Shown: piece after piece, positions 9,750 through 20,515 of the stretch
How positions within the stretch are numbered: position 1 is the first letter of the stretch
Layout: the number at the start of each line of letters is the position of its first letter
Assembly: GCF_009745985.1 (NCBI RefSeq)
Contig: NZ_WFIX01000171.1
Coordinates: 124,001-188,000 of the forward strand
Source of the DNA: Microbacterium karelineae
Lineage (GTDB): Bacteria; Actinomycetota; Actinomycetes; Actinomycetales; Microbacteriaceae
Reading direction: 5' to 3'
Length of the DNA stretch: 64,000 nucleotides
Translations under genes and position numbers: made by a program
The notes under the pieces: generated by a model
Databases searched by the model: none
What the model was told of the DNA's origin: nothing
The model's input: the letters and a program-made list of their open reading frames with translations, nothing else

Positions 9750-10490
9750 ATGGCGCAGAAGAGAGCACCCCGCGGCGGACGGCCGCGCGCGGGAGGCGCG
9801 AAGGGATCCGCGCCGCGCGGGAAGTCGCCCGCCAGCCGCGCGAAGATCGCCGCGCCGCGCGCGAAGGCCCCCACCGCATCCGCCGAGCGCCCCGCGCCGC
9901 TGCCGACGTTCCGCCTCGGGGCCTTGCCGGGCACGACGCCCGGCAAGTGGATCGCGCGCTGGCGCACTCAGCGCCCGCACCAGCGGATCGAGCTCGTGCC
10001 CGTCGAATTCGCGGATCAGGCGCGCGCGCTCCGCGACGGCCTCGTCGACGCCGCGATCTGCCGCCGCCCGCTCGACGGCGATGACCTGCACGTCGTCGCC
10101 CTGTACGACGAGACCACGGTCGTCGTGATGGCCGCCGACTCGCACCTCACGGCAGCGGATGAGCTCGAACCGCAGGATCTCGAGGGCGAGGTGCTGCTGA
10201 CGCCCCGCGACGACGTGCTCGGCGGTCTCGACCTGCCGACGGTGCCGCCCGCGTTCGCGCCTCTCGAGACGACGGAGGACGCGATCGCGACCGCGGCCAC
10301 GGGAGTCGGCGTCGTCGTCGTGCCGATGTCGCTCGCCCGTCTGCACCACCGGCGCGACGCGACCTTCCGCCCGCTCGTCGGGGCGCCGGGATCCGCCGTC
10401 GTGCTCGCGTGGCTCCGCGATCGCGATGGCGAGGACGTCCAGGCGCTCGCGGGGATCACGCGCGGCCGCACGGCGCGCTCGTCGCGCTGA
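9750..10490 (+). CDS. LysR-type substrate-binding domain protein lacking a DNA-binding domain
   Basis: A 246-residue protein. Residues 1-50 are Lys/Arg/Ala/Pro-rich (RGGRPRAGGAKG is AT-hook-like), replacing the winged helix-turn-helix of LysR regulators. From about residue 55 it follows a LysR effector-binding domain: an RLG start, GTTPGKW, DGLVDAAICRRPLDGDDLHV (the usual VDVGI-R-P-like segment), then LTPRDDVLG and GVGVVVVPMSLARLH. It could bind nucleic acid nonspecifically through the basic tail or simply be a ligand-binding protein. The ATG at 9750 follows a short intergenic gap; no strong ribosome-binding site is visible. The end faces the metS gene convergently. Confidence 0.75.
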   Translation: MAQKRAPRGGRPRAGGAKGSAPRGKSPASRAKIAAPRAKAPTASAERPAPLPTFRLGALPGTTPGKWIARWRTQRPHQRIELVPVEFADQARALRDGLVDAAICRRPLDGDDLHVVALYDETTVVVMAADSHLTAADELEPQDLEGEVLLTPRDDVLGGLDLPTVPPAFAPLETTEDAIATAATGVGVVVVPMSLARLHHRRDATFRPLVGAPGSAVVLAWLRDRDGEDVQALAGITRGRTARSSR

Positions 10491-10511
10491 GCCCGACGAG
10501 CGCGCCGCGGA

Positions 10512-10649
10512 TCAGGCCGGGCCGTCCTCGCCGCCGTCGGGGTACGAGGGCACTTCGGGACGGGCCGAGAGGAAGCCGATGCTCCCGATCAGGCCGCCCC
10601 ACACGAGCACGGCCGCGATGACGAGGAACAGGATGGCGATGGCGCTCAT
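10512..10649 (-). CDS. metS: MetS-like small subunit of NSS-family methionine/alanine importer
   Basis: A 45-residue one-helix membrane protein, MSAIAILFLVIAAVLVWGG onward, ending in a short acidic tail (PEVPSYPDGGEDGPA). Its ATG overlaps the stop of the transporter gene upstream (ATGA, 10646-10649). In Corynebacterium the small subunit MetS is encoded directly after metP and is needed for transport; the position, size and single transmembrane segment here match. Too short for most gene callers but strongly supported by coupling. Confidence 0.85.
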   Translation of the reverse strand: MSAIAILFLVIAAVLVWGGLIGSIGFLSARPEVPSYPDGGEDGPA

Positions 10650-12214
10650 CGGGCGCCTCCCTTCACGCGGAGCTGCTCGTTCGTGGGCCAGACCTCGAAC
10701 TTGTCGGGGTCATGGCGCCATGTCACGAGCGGCAGGATGATGGCGGCCGCCACGGCGACGACGATGCTGCCCCAGCCGGCGACGCCGAGGTACCAGGTGG
10801 CGTACCCCTCGTAGCCGTTCGCCACGAGGTCGACGATCTTCGCGACCAGGATGTAGGCCAGCACTGCAGGGGCGAGGAGCCCCGTGAAGAAGATCCACAG
10901 TTTGCCGACGCGGAACGTCGACACCGCGTTGAGGTGCCCCGACAGCTCGCCGCCGCGCCCCTTGACCCAGATCACGATGATCGTCATGACGATGGCCGAC
11001 GCCACGATGCCGATGTTGTTGGTCCATTGGTCGATCGTGTCGAGCGCCGTGAGGCCCGAGGTCGTGCCGAGCAGGACGATCGAGATGATCGCGAGGATCG
11101 CGATGCCGCCGACCGCCTGGCCACGGGTGAGGCCGAACTTGTCTCGGATCGCCGCGATGACGACCTCGAGGATCGAGATCAGGGAGGTGAGCCCCGCAAG
11201 GGTGAGCGTGCCGAAGAACAGCACGCCGACCCATGCGCCGCCCGGGATCTCGCTGACGATCGCGGGGAACGTCATGAACGCGAGCCCGACGCCCGCGAGC
11301 CCCTCGAGGTCTCCCACCTCGACGCCCTGCTGGAAGGCGAAGAAGCCGAGCGTCGAGAACACGCCGATGCCGGCGAGGATCTCGAAGGACGAGTTTCCGA
11401 ACGCGACCACGAGGCCCGCGCTGGTCATATTCGACCGGCGCCGGCGGTACGAGGCGTAGGTGATCATGATGCCGAACGCGATCGACAGCGAGAAGAACAC
11501 CTGTCCGTATGCCGCGATCCACACACCCGGGTTCGCGAGGGCGGCGAAGTCGGGCGTGAAGAACTCGTTGAGGCCCTCGAGCGCGCCCGGCAGGAACAGG
11601 GCGCGGATCACGAGCACGAGGAAGGTGACGACGAGCAGCGGGATGATGATGACGTTCGCCCGCTGCACGCCCTTGACGACGCCCGCGCCGAGGATGACGA
11701 GCGTGATGATCCACATGAGCACGAGCGGGATGAGCACGCCCGGCACGAAGTCGAACGTCGCGGGCTCGCCCGACACCTGCAGGTAGTCGGCGACGAAGAA
11801 GGTCGTCGTGTCGGAGCCCCAGCGCTCGTCGAAGGCGAACACGAAGTAGCTCGCCGCCCACGCGAGCACGCCGGTGTAGTAGATCGCGATGAGCGCGGCG
11901 ATCGCGACCTGGAACCAGCCGACGCTCTCGCCGAGCTTCCCGCCGAGGCGTCGGAGGGCGAGCGGCGCGGATCCGCGGAACCGGTGGCCGATCGCGTAGT
12001 CGAGGAAGAGGATCGGGATGCCCGCCGTGATGAGGGCCACGAGATACGGGATGAGGAAGGCGCCGCCACCCGATTCGTACGCGACTCCGGGGAAGCGCCA
12101 GATGTTGCCGAGCCCGACGGCGGATCCGATGGCGGACAGGATGAAGCCGACCTGGCCTGTCCATTGCTCGCGTTCGGGGACGGCTGTGCTGTTCGTTTGC
12201 TGTGATCGCGACAT
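10646..12214 (-). CDS. metP: NSS-family sodium-dependent transporter (MetP-like)
   Basis: A 522-residue neurotransmitter:sodium symporter-family protein with about 12 membrane segments. The first carries the family signature GFILSAIGSAVGLGNIWRFP, where the helix unwinds to hold sodium and substrate. The ATG at 12214 is preceded by AAGGAG at ideal spacing; the longer open frame upstream is rejected. The metS gene is coupled at the 3' end, so by analogy with C. glutamicum MetPS the substrates are likely methionine and alanine. A methionine synthase-like gene lies 750 bp upstream on the same strand, in keeping with methionine metabolism. Confidence 0.9.
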   Translation of the reverse strand: MSRSQQTNSTAVPEREQWTGQVGFILSAIGSAVGLGNIWRFPGVAYESGGGAFLIPYLVALITAGIPILFLDYAIGHRFRGSAPLALRRLGGKLGESVGWFQVAIAALIAIYYTGVLAWAASYFVFAFDERWGSDTTTFFVADYLQVSGEPATFDFVPGVLIPLVLMWIITLVILGAGVVKGVQRANVIIIPLLVVTFLVLVIRALFLPGALEGLNEFFTPDFAALANPGVWIAAYGQVFFSLSIAFGIMITYASYRRRRSNMTSAGLVVAFGNSSFEILAGIGVFSTLGFFAFQQGVEVGDLEGLAGVGLAFMTFPAIVSEIPGGAWVGVLFFGTLTLAGLTSLISILEVVIAAIRDKFGLTRGQAVGGIAILAIISIVLLGTTSGLTALDTIDQWTNNIGIVASAIVMTIIVIWVKGRGGELSGHLNAVSTFRVGKLWIFFTGLLAPAVLAYILVAKIVDLVANGYEGYATWYLGVAGWGSIVVAVAAAIILPLVTWRHDPDKFEVWPTNEQLRVKGGAR

Positions 12215-12352
12215 TGCGCTCCTTGGGATTCCTGGCGGCGTCAGGGGTGACCCCGTCGCCGGCGCCGTGTCAGAAAGGGTACGACGAACCTCCGACATCC
12301 CAACAGATGCCCGGCCGATCGCGCGCGTCGCGGCCCCACGTGCGCAGTGTGC

Positions 12353-12826
12353 TCAACCAGCCCCGTCGCGCGCGAGGCGGATCCGCTCCTCCAGGTACTC
12401 GTCGAGCGGTGCGAGGAAGCCCGCGGGCGACCAGCGCACCATCGCGCGGTCGCCCTGTCGCACGAGCGGGCCCGATGCGGCGGCCGCGACGTCGACCGGA
12501 TCCCACCCCACGTGACATGTCTCGCCCTCGGCGAAGCCGCCGCGGAACGCCATCGCGGCGCGCGCCGCACGGATCCGCTGGGCCTCCGCGGTGAATCCGC
12601 GCCGCACCTCGGCGGCCGCGCGCAGCACGTCACCTGTCGCCCAGACCGCATCGTCGCCCACCAGCAGCACCCCGAGGTGCCAGGCCTCGGCGACCGGCGC
12701 GATCGCGGGCCCACCGCCGAACAGGCGCAGGATCCCCCGCGCCTCACGCACGGCGCCGAGGCGCACGCGCGGCACGCCGACGAGCCGAGCACGGGCGTCG
12801 TCGAACAGCGCGGCCGGGTCGTCCAT
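12353..12826 (-). CDS. Conserved hypothetical protein (about 157 residues)
   Basis: A soluble 157-residue protein, MDDPAALFDDARARLVGVPR at the start, with AWHLGVLLVGDDAVWATGDVLRAA-type beta-rich centre (residues 47-71), GFTAEAQRIRAARAAMAFRGG and a C-terminal LDEYLEERIRLARDG. Conserved relatives in actinobacteria are in my recollection sometimes labelled glutaminase, but no catalytic pattern of known glutaminases is visible, so I do not assign that function. It lies between a class I hairpin (upstream side) and metP, with which it could be cotranscribed across a 138-bp gap. Confidence 0.65.
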   Translation of the reverse strand: MDDPAALFDDARARLVGVPRVRLGAVREARGILRLFGGGPAIAPVAEAWHLGVLLVGDDAVWATGDVLRAAAEVRRGFTAEAQRIRAARAAMAFRGGFAEGETCHVGWDPVDVAAAASGPLVRQGDRAMVRWSPAGFLAPLDEYLEERIRLARDGAG

Positions 12827-12846
12827 GCCTCCAGCGTACGGAGCCT

Positions 12847-12932
12847 CAACACGACGCAGTCAGATCCACCGCCGTCCGCGCCGACACGCCGGCACGGGCG
12901 TCGATTCGGCTCGCATCGACTGCGTTGTGCTG
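12847..12932. repeat. Long hairpin element, class I (copy 2, degenerate)
   Basis: Right arm GCATCGACTGCGTTGTGCTG at 12913-12932; the left arm at 12847-12867 pairs with it except for two substitutions and one inserted A. The shared core ACGCAGTC is intact. It lies 35 bp downstream of the methionine synthase-like gene's stop (minus strand). Confidence 0.75.
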
Positions 12933-12966
12933 CCGAAGCCGGCCTGAAGGAGGTGCCGGGCGCGCC

Positions 12967-14076
12967 TCAGCCCCAGACGCGGTCCGCGATGTCTGTGACG
13001 TGACGGATCTTCGCCCACTGCTCGTCCTCCGTGAGGACGTTGCCCTCCTCGGTCGAGGCGAAGCCGCACTGCGGCGACAGCGCGAGCTGCGCGAGGGGCG
13101 CGTGCTCGGCCGCCTCCCGGATCCGCTTCTCGATCTCCGCCGCCTCCTCGAGCTCGCCCGACTTCGTCGTGACGAGCCCCAGCACGACCGTCTGCTCGCC
13201 GGGCTTCAGGAAGCGCAGCGGCTCGAAGCCGCCGGCGCGGTCGCTGTCGTACTCGAGGAAGAAGCCGTCGTAGTCCGTCGCGAACAGGTGCTCGGCGATC
13301 GGCTCGTAGCCGCCCGACGAGATCCACGTCGAGCGGAAGTTGCCGCGGCAGATGTGGGTCGTGACGACGAGATCGTCCGGCTTGTCCGCGAGCACCCGGT
13401 TGAGCATGTCGCGGTAGCGCTCCCCCAGCCCATCGGTCTCGATGCCGCGCTCGGTCCGTGCGCGCTGCAGCTCGGTCTCGCTGCAGAGGTAGGCCCAGGC
13501 GGTGTCGTCGAACTGGAGGTACCGGCACCCCTCGGCGTAGAAGGCGGCGATGGCGTCGCGGTACGCCTGCACGAGGTCGTCGATGTAGTCGTCGCGCGAG
13601 GCGTACTCGGCGGCGACGAGGTTGGCGGGCTCGACGCGGAAGTCGAGCACCGTCGGGGCGGGGATCGACTGCTTGGGCGTGACACCCGCGGCCTCGGCGA
13701 GCGGCTTGAGGGCGCGCCAGTGCTCGAGCATCGGGTGATCGCCGAAGCCGATGCGTCCGTTCACCTGCACGGCGAGCTGCTTCGTCTGGGCGCCCTGGAA
13801 CGGCAGCCCGTGGTCGGTCTCGACGATGTCCACGCCGTCGAGGCCGCCGAAGAAGTCGAAGTGCCACCACGCGCGGCGAAACTCGCCGTCGGTCGCGACC
13901 GGCAGGCCGGCGCTGGCCTGGCTCGTCACGAGAGCGGCGATCTGCTCGTCCTCGACGGCGCGCAGCTCGGCGGCGTCGATGCCGCCCTCCGCGGCCTGCG
14001 CACGGGCGGCCTTGAGCTCGGCGGGACGGAGGAAGGATCCGACGATGTCGGCGCGATACGGAGGGTTCACACTCAT
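12967..14076 (-). CDS. MetE C-terminal-like methyltransferase (cobalamin-independent methionine synthase family)
   Basis: A 369-residue single-domain relative of the C-terminal half of MetE (YxjG/YxjH type). It starts with RADIVGSFLRPAEL, the family's N-terminal folate/homocysteine motif, has YLQFDDTAWAYL (the Q-x-D-E/D-P-type metal-site strand), HICRGNFRSTW with the zinc-ligand-like His and Cys, and LALSPQCGFAST near the end, where a Cys is a zinc ligand in MetE. Such proteins transfer methyl groups to homocysteine from folates or other donors. ATG at 14076 is chosen; a GTG three codons earlier is possible. It sits upstream of metP, consistent with sulfur amino-acid metabolism. Confidence 0.85.
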   Translation of the reverse strand: MSVNPPYRADIVGSFLRPAELKAARAQAAEGGIDAAELRAVEDEQIAALVTSQASAGLPVATDGEFRRAWWHFDFFGGLDGVDIVETDHGLPFQGAQTKQLAVQVNGRIGFGDHPMLEHWRALKPLAEAAGVTPKQSIPAPTVLDFRVEPANLVAAEYASRDDYIDDLVQAYRDAIAAFYAEGCRYLQFDDTAWAYLCSETELQRARTERGIETDGLGERYRDMLNRVLADKPDDLVVTTHICRGNFRSTWISSGGYEPIAEHLFATDYDGFFLEYDSDRAGGFEPLRFLKPGEQTVVLGLVTTKSGELEEAAEIEKRIREAAEHAPLAQLALSPQCGFASTEEGNVLTEDEQWAKIRHVTDIADRVWG

Positions 14077-14266
14077 GGGGTACACGTTATCCGCGACGCG
14101 CGCGCCGGCCGCTCCTGTGCGACACGCGCGGAAACCTGATGGGGACGCTCGGACTGTCGCAATCGACTTCCTCCTACGCTACATTTGAGTCATTCAGATC
14201 TTCGCGGGACGATCCGTCGCGTCGAACGATTCAGCACACCGCTTCCGACCCCTTCGAAAGGCGATC

Positions 14267-16498
<2,232 letters not shown>

Positions 16499-16514
16499 GT
16501 CTCCGCGCACCGAG

Positions 16515-16545
16515 AGGGCCGCCCCGCATCGCGCGGGGCGGCCCT
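16515..16545 (+). terminator. Intrinsic terminator of katG
   Basis: AGGGCCGCCCCGC at 16515-16527 pairs perfectly with 16533-16545 across a 5-base loop, followed by TTTCT. It starts 17 bp after the katG stop and is the most classical terminator in the window. Confidence 0.9.
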
Positions 16546-16560
16546 TTCTCCGCCCCACCC

Positions 16561-16647
16561 CCAACACAACGCAGTCGATCCCGCGCTCTTCCGGCCGCAT
16601 CGGGGCGTTCCGGCCCGTCCGGCGACGGATCGACTGCGTCGTGTTGG
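16561..16647. repeat. Long hairpin element, class I (copy 3)
   Basis: Arms of 21 bp at 16561-16581 and 16627-16647 with a single mismatch, around a 45-base loop. The left arm contains CACAACGCAGTCGATC, as in copy 1. It lies between the convergent ends of katG and the aquaporin gene, immediately after the katG intrinsic terminator, so it is not needed to end katG transcription alone. Confidence 0.85.
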
Positions 16648-16681
16648 AGAGTCTGCCGACGACGTGGCCGCCGACGACGCG

Positions 16682-17398
16682 TCAGCTCACCCGCCGCGGC
16701 GTCAGCCATACTGCGAGCGCGAGGCCGAGCGCGCCGCCGACGAGCTGTGCGCCGATGAACGGCAGCGCCGAGGTCGGGGCGATGCCCGCGAAGCTGTCGC
16801 TGAACATGCGGCCGACCGTGATGGCGGGGTTCGCGAAGCTGGTCGACGCCGTGAACCAGTAGGCGCCGCCGATGTAGGCGCCGACGGCGGGCGCCGCGAG
16901 GGATCCCCGGCCCGTGCGGACGAGGAGGAAGATGACGGCGACGAGCCCGGCCGTCGCGACGACCTCGCTGAGCAGGTTGGACGGGACGGCGCGCTCGTTC
17001 GTCGACCAGCTCACGGCCGCCTCCCCGAACACGAGGTTCGCGAGCAGGGCGCCGGCGATGCAGCCGACGACCTGCGTCGGCATATAGGCGAGCGCCTGGC
17101 GCCAGGTCTTCCCGCCCGTGATCGTGTCGGCGAGCGTCACGACGGGGTTGAAGTGCGCGCCCGAGATGGGGGCGAACATCGCGATGAGCACGCCGAGCCC
17201 GAAGGCGGTCGCGATCGCGTTCTCGAGCAGCTGCAGCCCGACATCCTCCGACAGCCGCTGCGCCATGATGCCGGACCCGATGACGACCAGGGCGAGCAGG
17301 GCGGATCCGACGAACTCGGCGGTCAGTTCGCGCGGGAGGCTCATCCGGTCGGGCAGGGTCGCGGGCGCGGGCGCGGAGGCGGGAATCGTGTCGGTCAC
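16682..17398 (-). CDS. MIP/aquaporin-family channel in arsenic operon
   Basis: A 238-residue six-helix channel. Both pore half-helices carry NPx motifs: SGAHFNPVV (first) and STSFANPAITVGRMF (second). The gene follows arsR by 31 bp on the same strand and so is probably in the ArsR regulon. In Sinorhizobium meliloti an aquaglyceroporin (AqpS) next to arsC lets arsenite leave the cell down its gradient; the present arrangement, with three arsenate reductases and no ACR3/ArsB in the cluster, suggests the same use here. The second NPA carries Arg in the selectivity-filter position (GR), so water or glycerol conduction is also possible. Confidence 0.88.
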   Translation of the reverse strand: MTDTIPASAPAPATLPDRMSLPRELTAEFVGSALLALVVIGSGIMAQRLSEDVGLQLLENAIATAFGLGVLIAMFAPISGAHFNPVVTLADTITGGKTWRQALAYMPTQVVGCIAGALLANLVFGEAAVSWSTNERAVPSNLLSEVVATAGLVAVIFLLVRTGRGSLAAPAVGAYIGGAYWFTASTSFANPAITVGRMFSDSFAGIAPTSALPFIGAQLVGGALGLALAVWLTPRRVS

Positions 17399-17429
17399 GC
17401 GGGGTCTCCTGGGGTCGGGCGGGTCGGGG

Positions 17430-17777
17430 TCACGGCGCGAGCACGTCGGCGACGGCCTCGAGCGCGCCCGGCACGAGCGCGTAGTAGGCCCACGTGCCGC
17501 GCTTCGTGCGCGACAGGAAGCCCGCGTCCGTGAGGATCTTGAGGTGGTGCGACACGGTCGGCTGGCTGAGGCCGACAGGATCCGTCAGGTCGCAGACGCA
17601 GGCCTCGTGCCCGTCCGAGGCCGACACGATCGACAGCAGGCGCAGGCGCGTCGGATCCGCGAGCGCCTTCATGCGGATCGCGAGGCTCGCGGCGTCGTCG
17701 GCGCCGAGCGGCTCGCGCACAAGGGGCGCGCAGCAGGCGGCGGCCTGTTGATTGAGCACGGTCAGATCGGTGGGCAT
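17430..17777 (-). CDS. arsR: ArsR-family arsenic-responsive repressor
   Basis: A 115-residue winged helix-turn-helix regulator with LSQPTVSHHLKILTDAGF as recognition helix region. Two potential arsenite sites are present: the adjacent Cys15-Cys16 near the N-terminus, as in C. glutamicum ArsR1, and Cys60-Val-Cys62-Asp-Leu, the classical ELCVCDL-type site. The ATG at 17777 is followed by the aquaporin gene on the same strand and is divergent from arsO, so it probably controls both directions from the 80-bp gap. Reading frames that extend upstream through the arsO start region are not credible. Confidence 0.93.
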   Translation of the reverse strand: MPTDLTVLNQQAAACCAPLVREPLGADDAASLAIRMKALADPTRLRLLSIVSASDGHEACVCDLTDPVGLSQPTVSHHLKILTDAGFLSRTKRGTWAYYALVPGALEAVADVLAP

Positions 17778-17779
17778 GC

Positions 17780-17846
17780 ATCGATGATAGTCGATATTGA
17801 CAAACGTCGATAGACGGCGCAGGATGATGCATCGACAGACTTCGAT
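17780..17846. promoter_or_regulatory. Divergent arsR/arsO promoter region with repeated TCGAT/ATCGA half-sites
   Basis: This gap is much less GC-rich than its surroundings and holds five TCGAT- or ATCGA-containing half-sites (ATCGATGAT at 17780, TCGATATT at 17791, GTCGATA at 17807, ATCGACAG at 17831, TTCGAT at 17841). These are likely binding sites for the standalone ArsR. They differ from the CATAGA-N6-TCTATG operators near the arsC genes. Exact dyad boundaries cannot be fixed by eye. Confidence 0.5.
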
Positions 17847-17858
17847 GAAGGAGATCTC

Positions 17859-19160
17859 ATGACACTGCTCGACCTCACTCCGCGCGTGCAGGCATCGTCC
17901 CGCCTCGACACCCTGCCCGTCGCGATCGTCGGCGCCGGCCCCGTCGGCCTCGCCGCCGCCGCCCAGCTCGTGAAGCGCGGCATCGCGTTCATGATCTACG
18001 AGAAGGGATCCGTCGTCGGCGACGCCGTGCGCGCCTGGGGCCACACGCGTCTGTTCTCGCGGTGGGAGTTCCTCATCGACGACGCCGCACGGGAGCTCCT
18101 CGCCGACACCGACTGGGAGGAGCCGTCCGCGACCGTCGCCCCGACGGGCACCGCCCTCGTCGACGAATACCTCGAGCCGCTCGCCGCGCACCCCGCGATC
18201 GCGCCGCACATCCGCCTCGACACCCGGGTCGCCGCCGTCTCGCGCGAGGGCATGGACCGCACGCGCACGACCGGCCGCAACCAGGTGCCGTTCGCGCTGC
18301 GCGTCACCCTGGCAGACGGATCCTCCCAGGACGTCGCGGCGCGCGCCGTGATCGACGCATCGGGCACGTGGTCGACGCCCAGCCCTCTCGGGTCGAGCGG
18401 CATCGCCCCGCTGGGCCTCGACGCCGTGGCGGACCGTGTGGTCTCTGCCCTGCCCGATGTGCTCGGGCGCGATCGGGAGCGGTTCGCCGGCCGGCACGTG
18501 ACGGTCGTCGGTGCCGGACACTCGGCCGCCAACACGCTCATCTCGCTCGCCACCCTCGCGAAGCTCGCGCCGGGCACGCGTGTGACCTGGCTGATCCGCA
18601 ACCCGTCCGCGAAGCGGGTCACGACGTCCGACGATGAGCTGCCGGAGCGCGGGGCGCTCGGCTCACGCGTCGAGCGGCTCGTCGCCTCGGAGCGCGTCGA
18701 CGTCGTCGATCGCTTCGAGATCGCGGCGCTGGCGCCCGCGGGCGACGGCGTGGTCCTGCGCGCGGCCGACGGCCGCACCCACGAGACCGACATCGTCGTG
18801 GCGAGCACGGGCTTCCGCCCCGACCTCGACATGCTGCGCGAGCTGCGGATCGAGCTGGACGACATCGTCGAGGCCCCGCGGCGGCTCGCCCCGATGATCG
18901 ACCCGAACGTGCACTCGTGCGGCACCGTCGAGCCGCACGGATACCGCGAGCTGACGCACCCCGAGGCCGGGTTCTTCATCGTCGGGATGAAGAGCTACGG
19001 CCGCGCCCCGACATTCCTGCTGCGCACGGGATACGAGCAGGTGCGCTCGGTCGTCGCGTGGATCGCGGGCGACGCCGAAGCGGCAAGCCGCGTCGAGCTC
19101 GTGCTCCCCGCAACCGGCGCGTGCGGCGGCGGCAGCAGCGCCGCTGGCGGGTGCTGCTGA
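17859..19160 (+). CDS. arsO: ArsO-like FAD/NAD(P)-dependent monooxygenase
   Basis: A 433-residue two-dinucleotide-binding-domain flavoprotein. The FAD site is VAIVGAGPVGLAAAAQL (residues 21-37), the NAD(P) site VTVVGAGHSAANTL (about 208-221), and VVASTGFRPDLDM is the ATG-type motif linking the domains. The C-terminus is unusual: it ends ACGGGSSAAGGCC, three cysteines in the last 13 residues. Genes of this type are found in actinobacterial and proteobacterial ars clusters and are named arsO; the reaction is not established. It is coupled to the next MFS gene with a one-base gap. The ATG follows GAAGGAG. Confidence 0.82.
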   Translation: MTLLDLTPRVQASSRLDTLPVAIVGAGPVGLAAAAQLVKRGIAFMIYEKGSVVGDAVRAWGHTRLFSRWEFLIDDAARELLADTDWEEPSATVAPTGTALVDEYLEPLAAHPAIAPHIRLDTRVAAVSREGMDRTRTTGRNQVPFALRVTLADGSSQDVAARAVIDASGTWSTPSPLGSSGIAPLGLDAVADRVVSALPDVLGRDRERFAGRHVTVVGAGHSAANTLISLATLAKLAPGTRVTWLIRNPSAKRVTTSDDELPERGALGSRVERLVASERVDVVDRFEIAALAPAGDGVVLRAADGRTHETDIVVASTGFRPDLDMLRELRIELDDIVEAPRRLAPMIDPNVHSCGTVEPHGYRELTHPEAGFFIVGMKSYGRAPTFLLRTGYEQVRSVVAWIAGDAEAASRVELVLPATGACGGGSSAAGGCC

Positions 19161-19161
19161 C

Positions 19162-20376
19162 GTGAGACGGGCCGTCGCGCTCGGTGCCCTCTGCGCGTCG
19201 CAGCTGATCAGCTGGGGGATCCTCTACTACTCGCTCCCGGTCGCCGCCGAGGCGATCACGCGCGAGGAGGGCTGGAGCGCGTCGGCCATCATGGGCACCC
19301 TCACGGCGTCGATGCTCGTGCAGGCGGCGGTCGCCGTGCCCGTCGGCCACGCGATGTCCCGCTGGGGCGCGCGCCGCGTGATGTCGACCGGCACCGCGAT
19401 CGCCGCCGCGGCACTGCTCGCGGCGGCCGGATCGCCCACGTTCGCGCTGTTCTTCGCGTCGTGGCTCGTCGCCGGCGCCGCCATGTCGATGACGCTCTAC
19501 CAGGCCGCGTTCACGGCGGCGACCGAGTGGTTCGCCCCGAAGCCCGTCGGCGCGCTGACGACCGTGACGATCTTCGGCGCGCTCGCGAGCACGGTGTTCG
19601 CGCCCATCGTGAGCGCGCTGGCGGATCCGCTCGGCTGGCGCGCGATGTACCTGGTGCTGGCCGGCGTCCTGGCCGCCACGGTCCTGCCGCTGCACGTGTT
19701 CGCGCTGCTCCCCCATCGCGCGCGGCCCCGTGGAGGCACGGCCGACACCCGAGCGGCGGATCGCGCCGAGGTGCGCGGCACGCTGCGCTCGCTGCCGTTC
19801 ATCGCCCTCACTGTCGCCGTCTCGCTCGGGATGCTCGGCGTCGCCGCCGCGAACCTCAACCTCATCCCGTTCGCGCAGGAGCGCGGGCTCGCGCACGCCC
19901 TCGGCGCCCTCGCCATCGGCGTGTGCGGTGCCGGCCAGATCCTCGGGCGCATCGGGTACCCGATCATCGCCGCCCGGATCCCCGTCATGCCCCGCCTGCT
20001 CGCCTCGCTGCTGTTCTCGGGGCTCGCCGTGCTGGGGCTCGCGCTGCTGCCGAGCCCCGCGTGGCTCCTCCTGCTGCTCGCGGGGCTGATCGGCGCCGCG
20101 CGCGGCATCACGACGCTCATCATGGCGAGCGGCATCAGCGAGCTGTGGGGGCCGCGCCACTACGCCGTCCTGGCCGGCTATCTGTCGACGCCCGTCGCGA
20201 TCGCGGGCGCCGTCGCACCCTGGATCGGCGCGCTCACCGCCGAGTGGACGGGGAGCTACGGCGTCGCGTTCATCATCCTCGGCGTCGGCACGCTCGCGAG
20301 CTCGGGCCTGCTGATCCCCGTCGTACGGCGCCGGTCACCGCGCCCGGCCTCGGATCCGGTTCCCGTGGGCGTCTGA
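19162..20376 (+). CDS. MFS transporter in arsenic cluster
   Basis: A 404-residue, 12-helix major facilitator starting at a GTG one base after the arsO stop. A loop 2-3 motif is present (HAMSRWGARRVMSTG, a GxxxDRxGxR variant). The tail is short and basic. It is translationally coupled to the arsO-like gene, so the two probably act together, the flavoprotein producing a compound that this carrier exports. It is not obviously ArsJ, since the glyceraldehyde-3-phosphate dehydrogenase partner of ArsJ is absent. It could be the missing arsenical exporter of this island. Confidence 0.82.
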   Translation: MRRAVALGALCASQLISWGILYYSLPVAAEAITREEGWSASAIMGTLTASMLVQAAVAVPVGHAMSRWGARRVMSTGTAIAAAALLAAAGSPTFALFFASWLVAGAAMSMTLYQAAFTAATEWFAPKPVGALTTVTIFGALASTVFAPIVSALADPLGWRAMYLVLAGVLAATVLPLHVFALLPHRARPRGGTADTRAADRAEVRGTLRSLPFIALTVAVSLGMLGVAAANLNLIPFAQERGLAHALGALAIGVCGAGQILGRIGYPIIAARIPVMPRLLASLLFSGLAVLGLALLPSPAWLLLLLAGLIGAARGITTLIMASGISELWGPRHYAVLAGYLSTPVAIAGAVAPWIGALTAEWTGSYGVAFIILGVGTLASSGLLIPVVRRRSPRPASDPVPVGV

Positions 20377-20400
20377 TCCTCCCCGTTCGCCGGCCGCCGA

Positions 20401-20484
20401 TGCACAACGACGCCGATTCTGCGCCGAAGCACGCGACACGCCGGAGTTCCGGCCGCCGGCGACGAGAATCGGCGTCGTTGTGCA
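20401..20484. repeat. Long hairpin element, class I (copy 4, variant arms)
   Basis: Perfect 20-bp arms TGCACAACGACGCCGATTCT at 20401-20420 and the reverse complement at 20465-20484, around a 44-base loop. Same size and position class as copies 1-3 (between convergent gene ends), with arms sharing CACAACG and CGATTC but ACGCC instead of CAGT. Confidence 0.85.
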
Positions 20485-20515
20485 GGAGCACACCCGGTCG
20501 CCCGGTCCGCTGACG

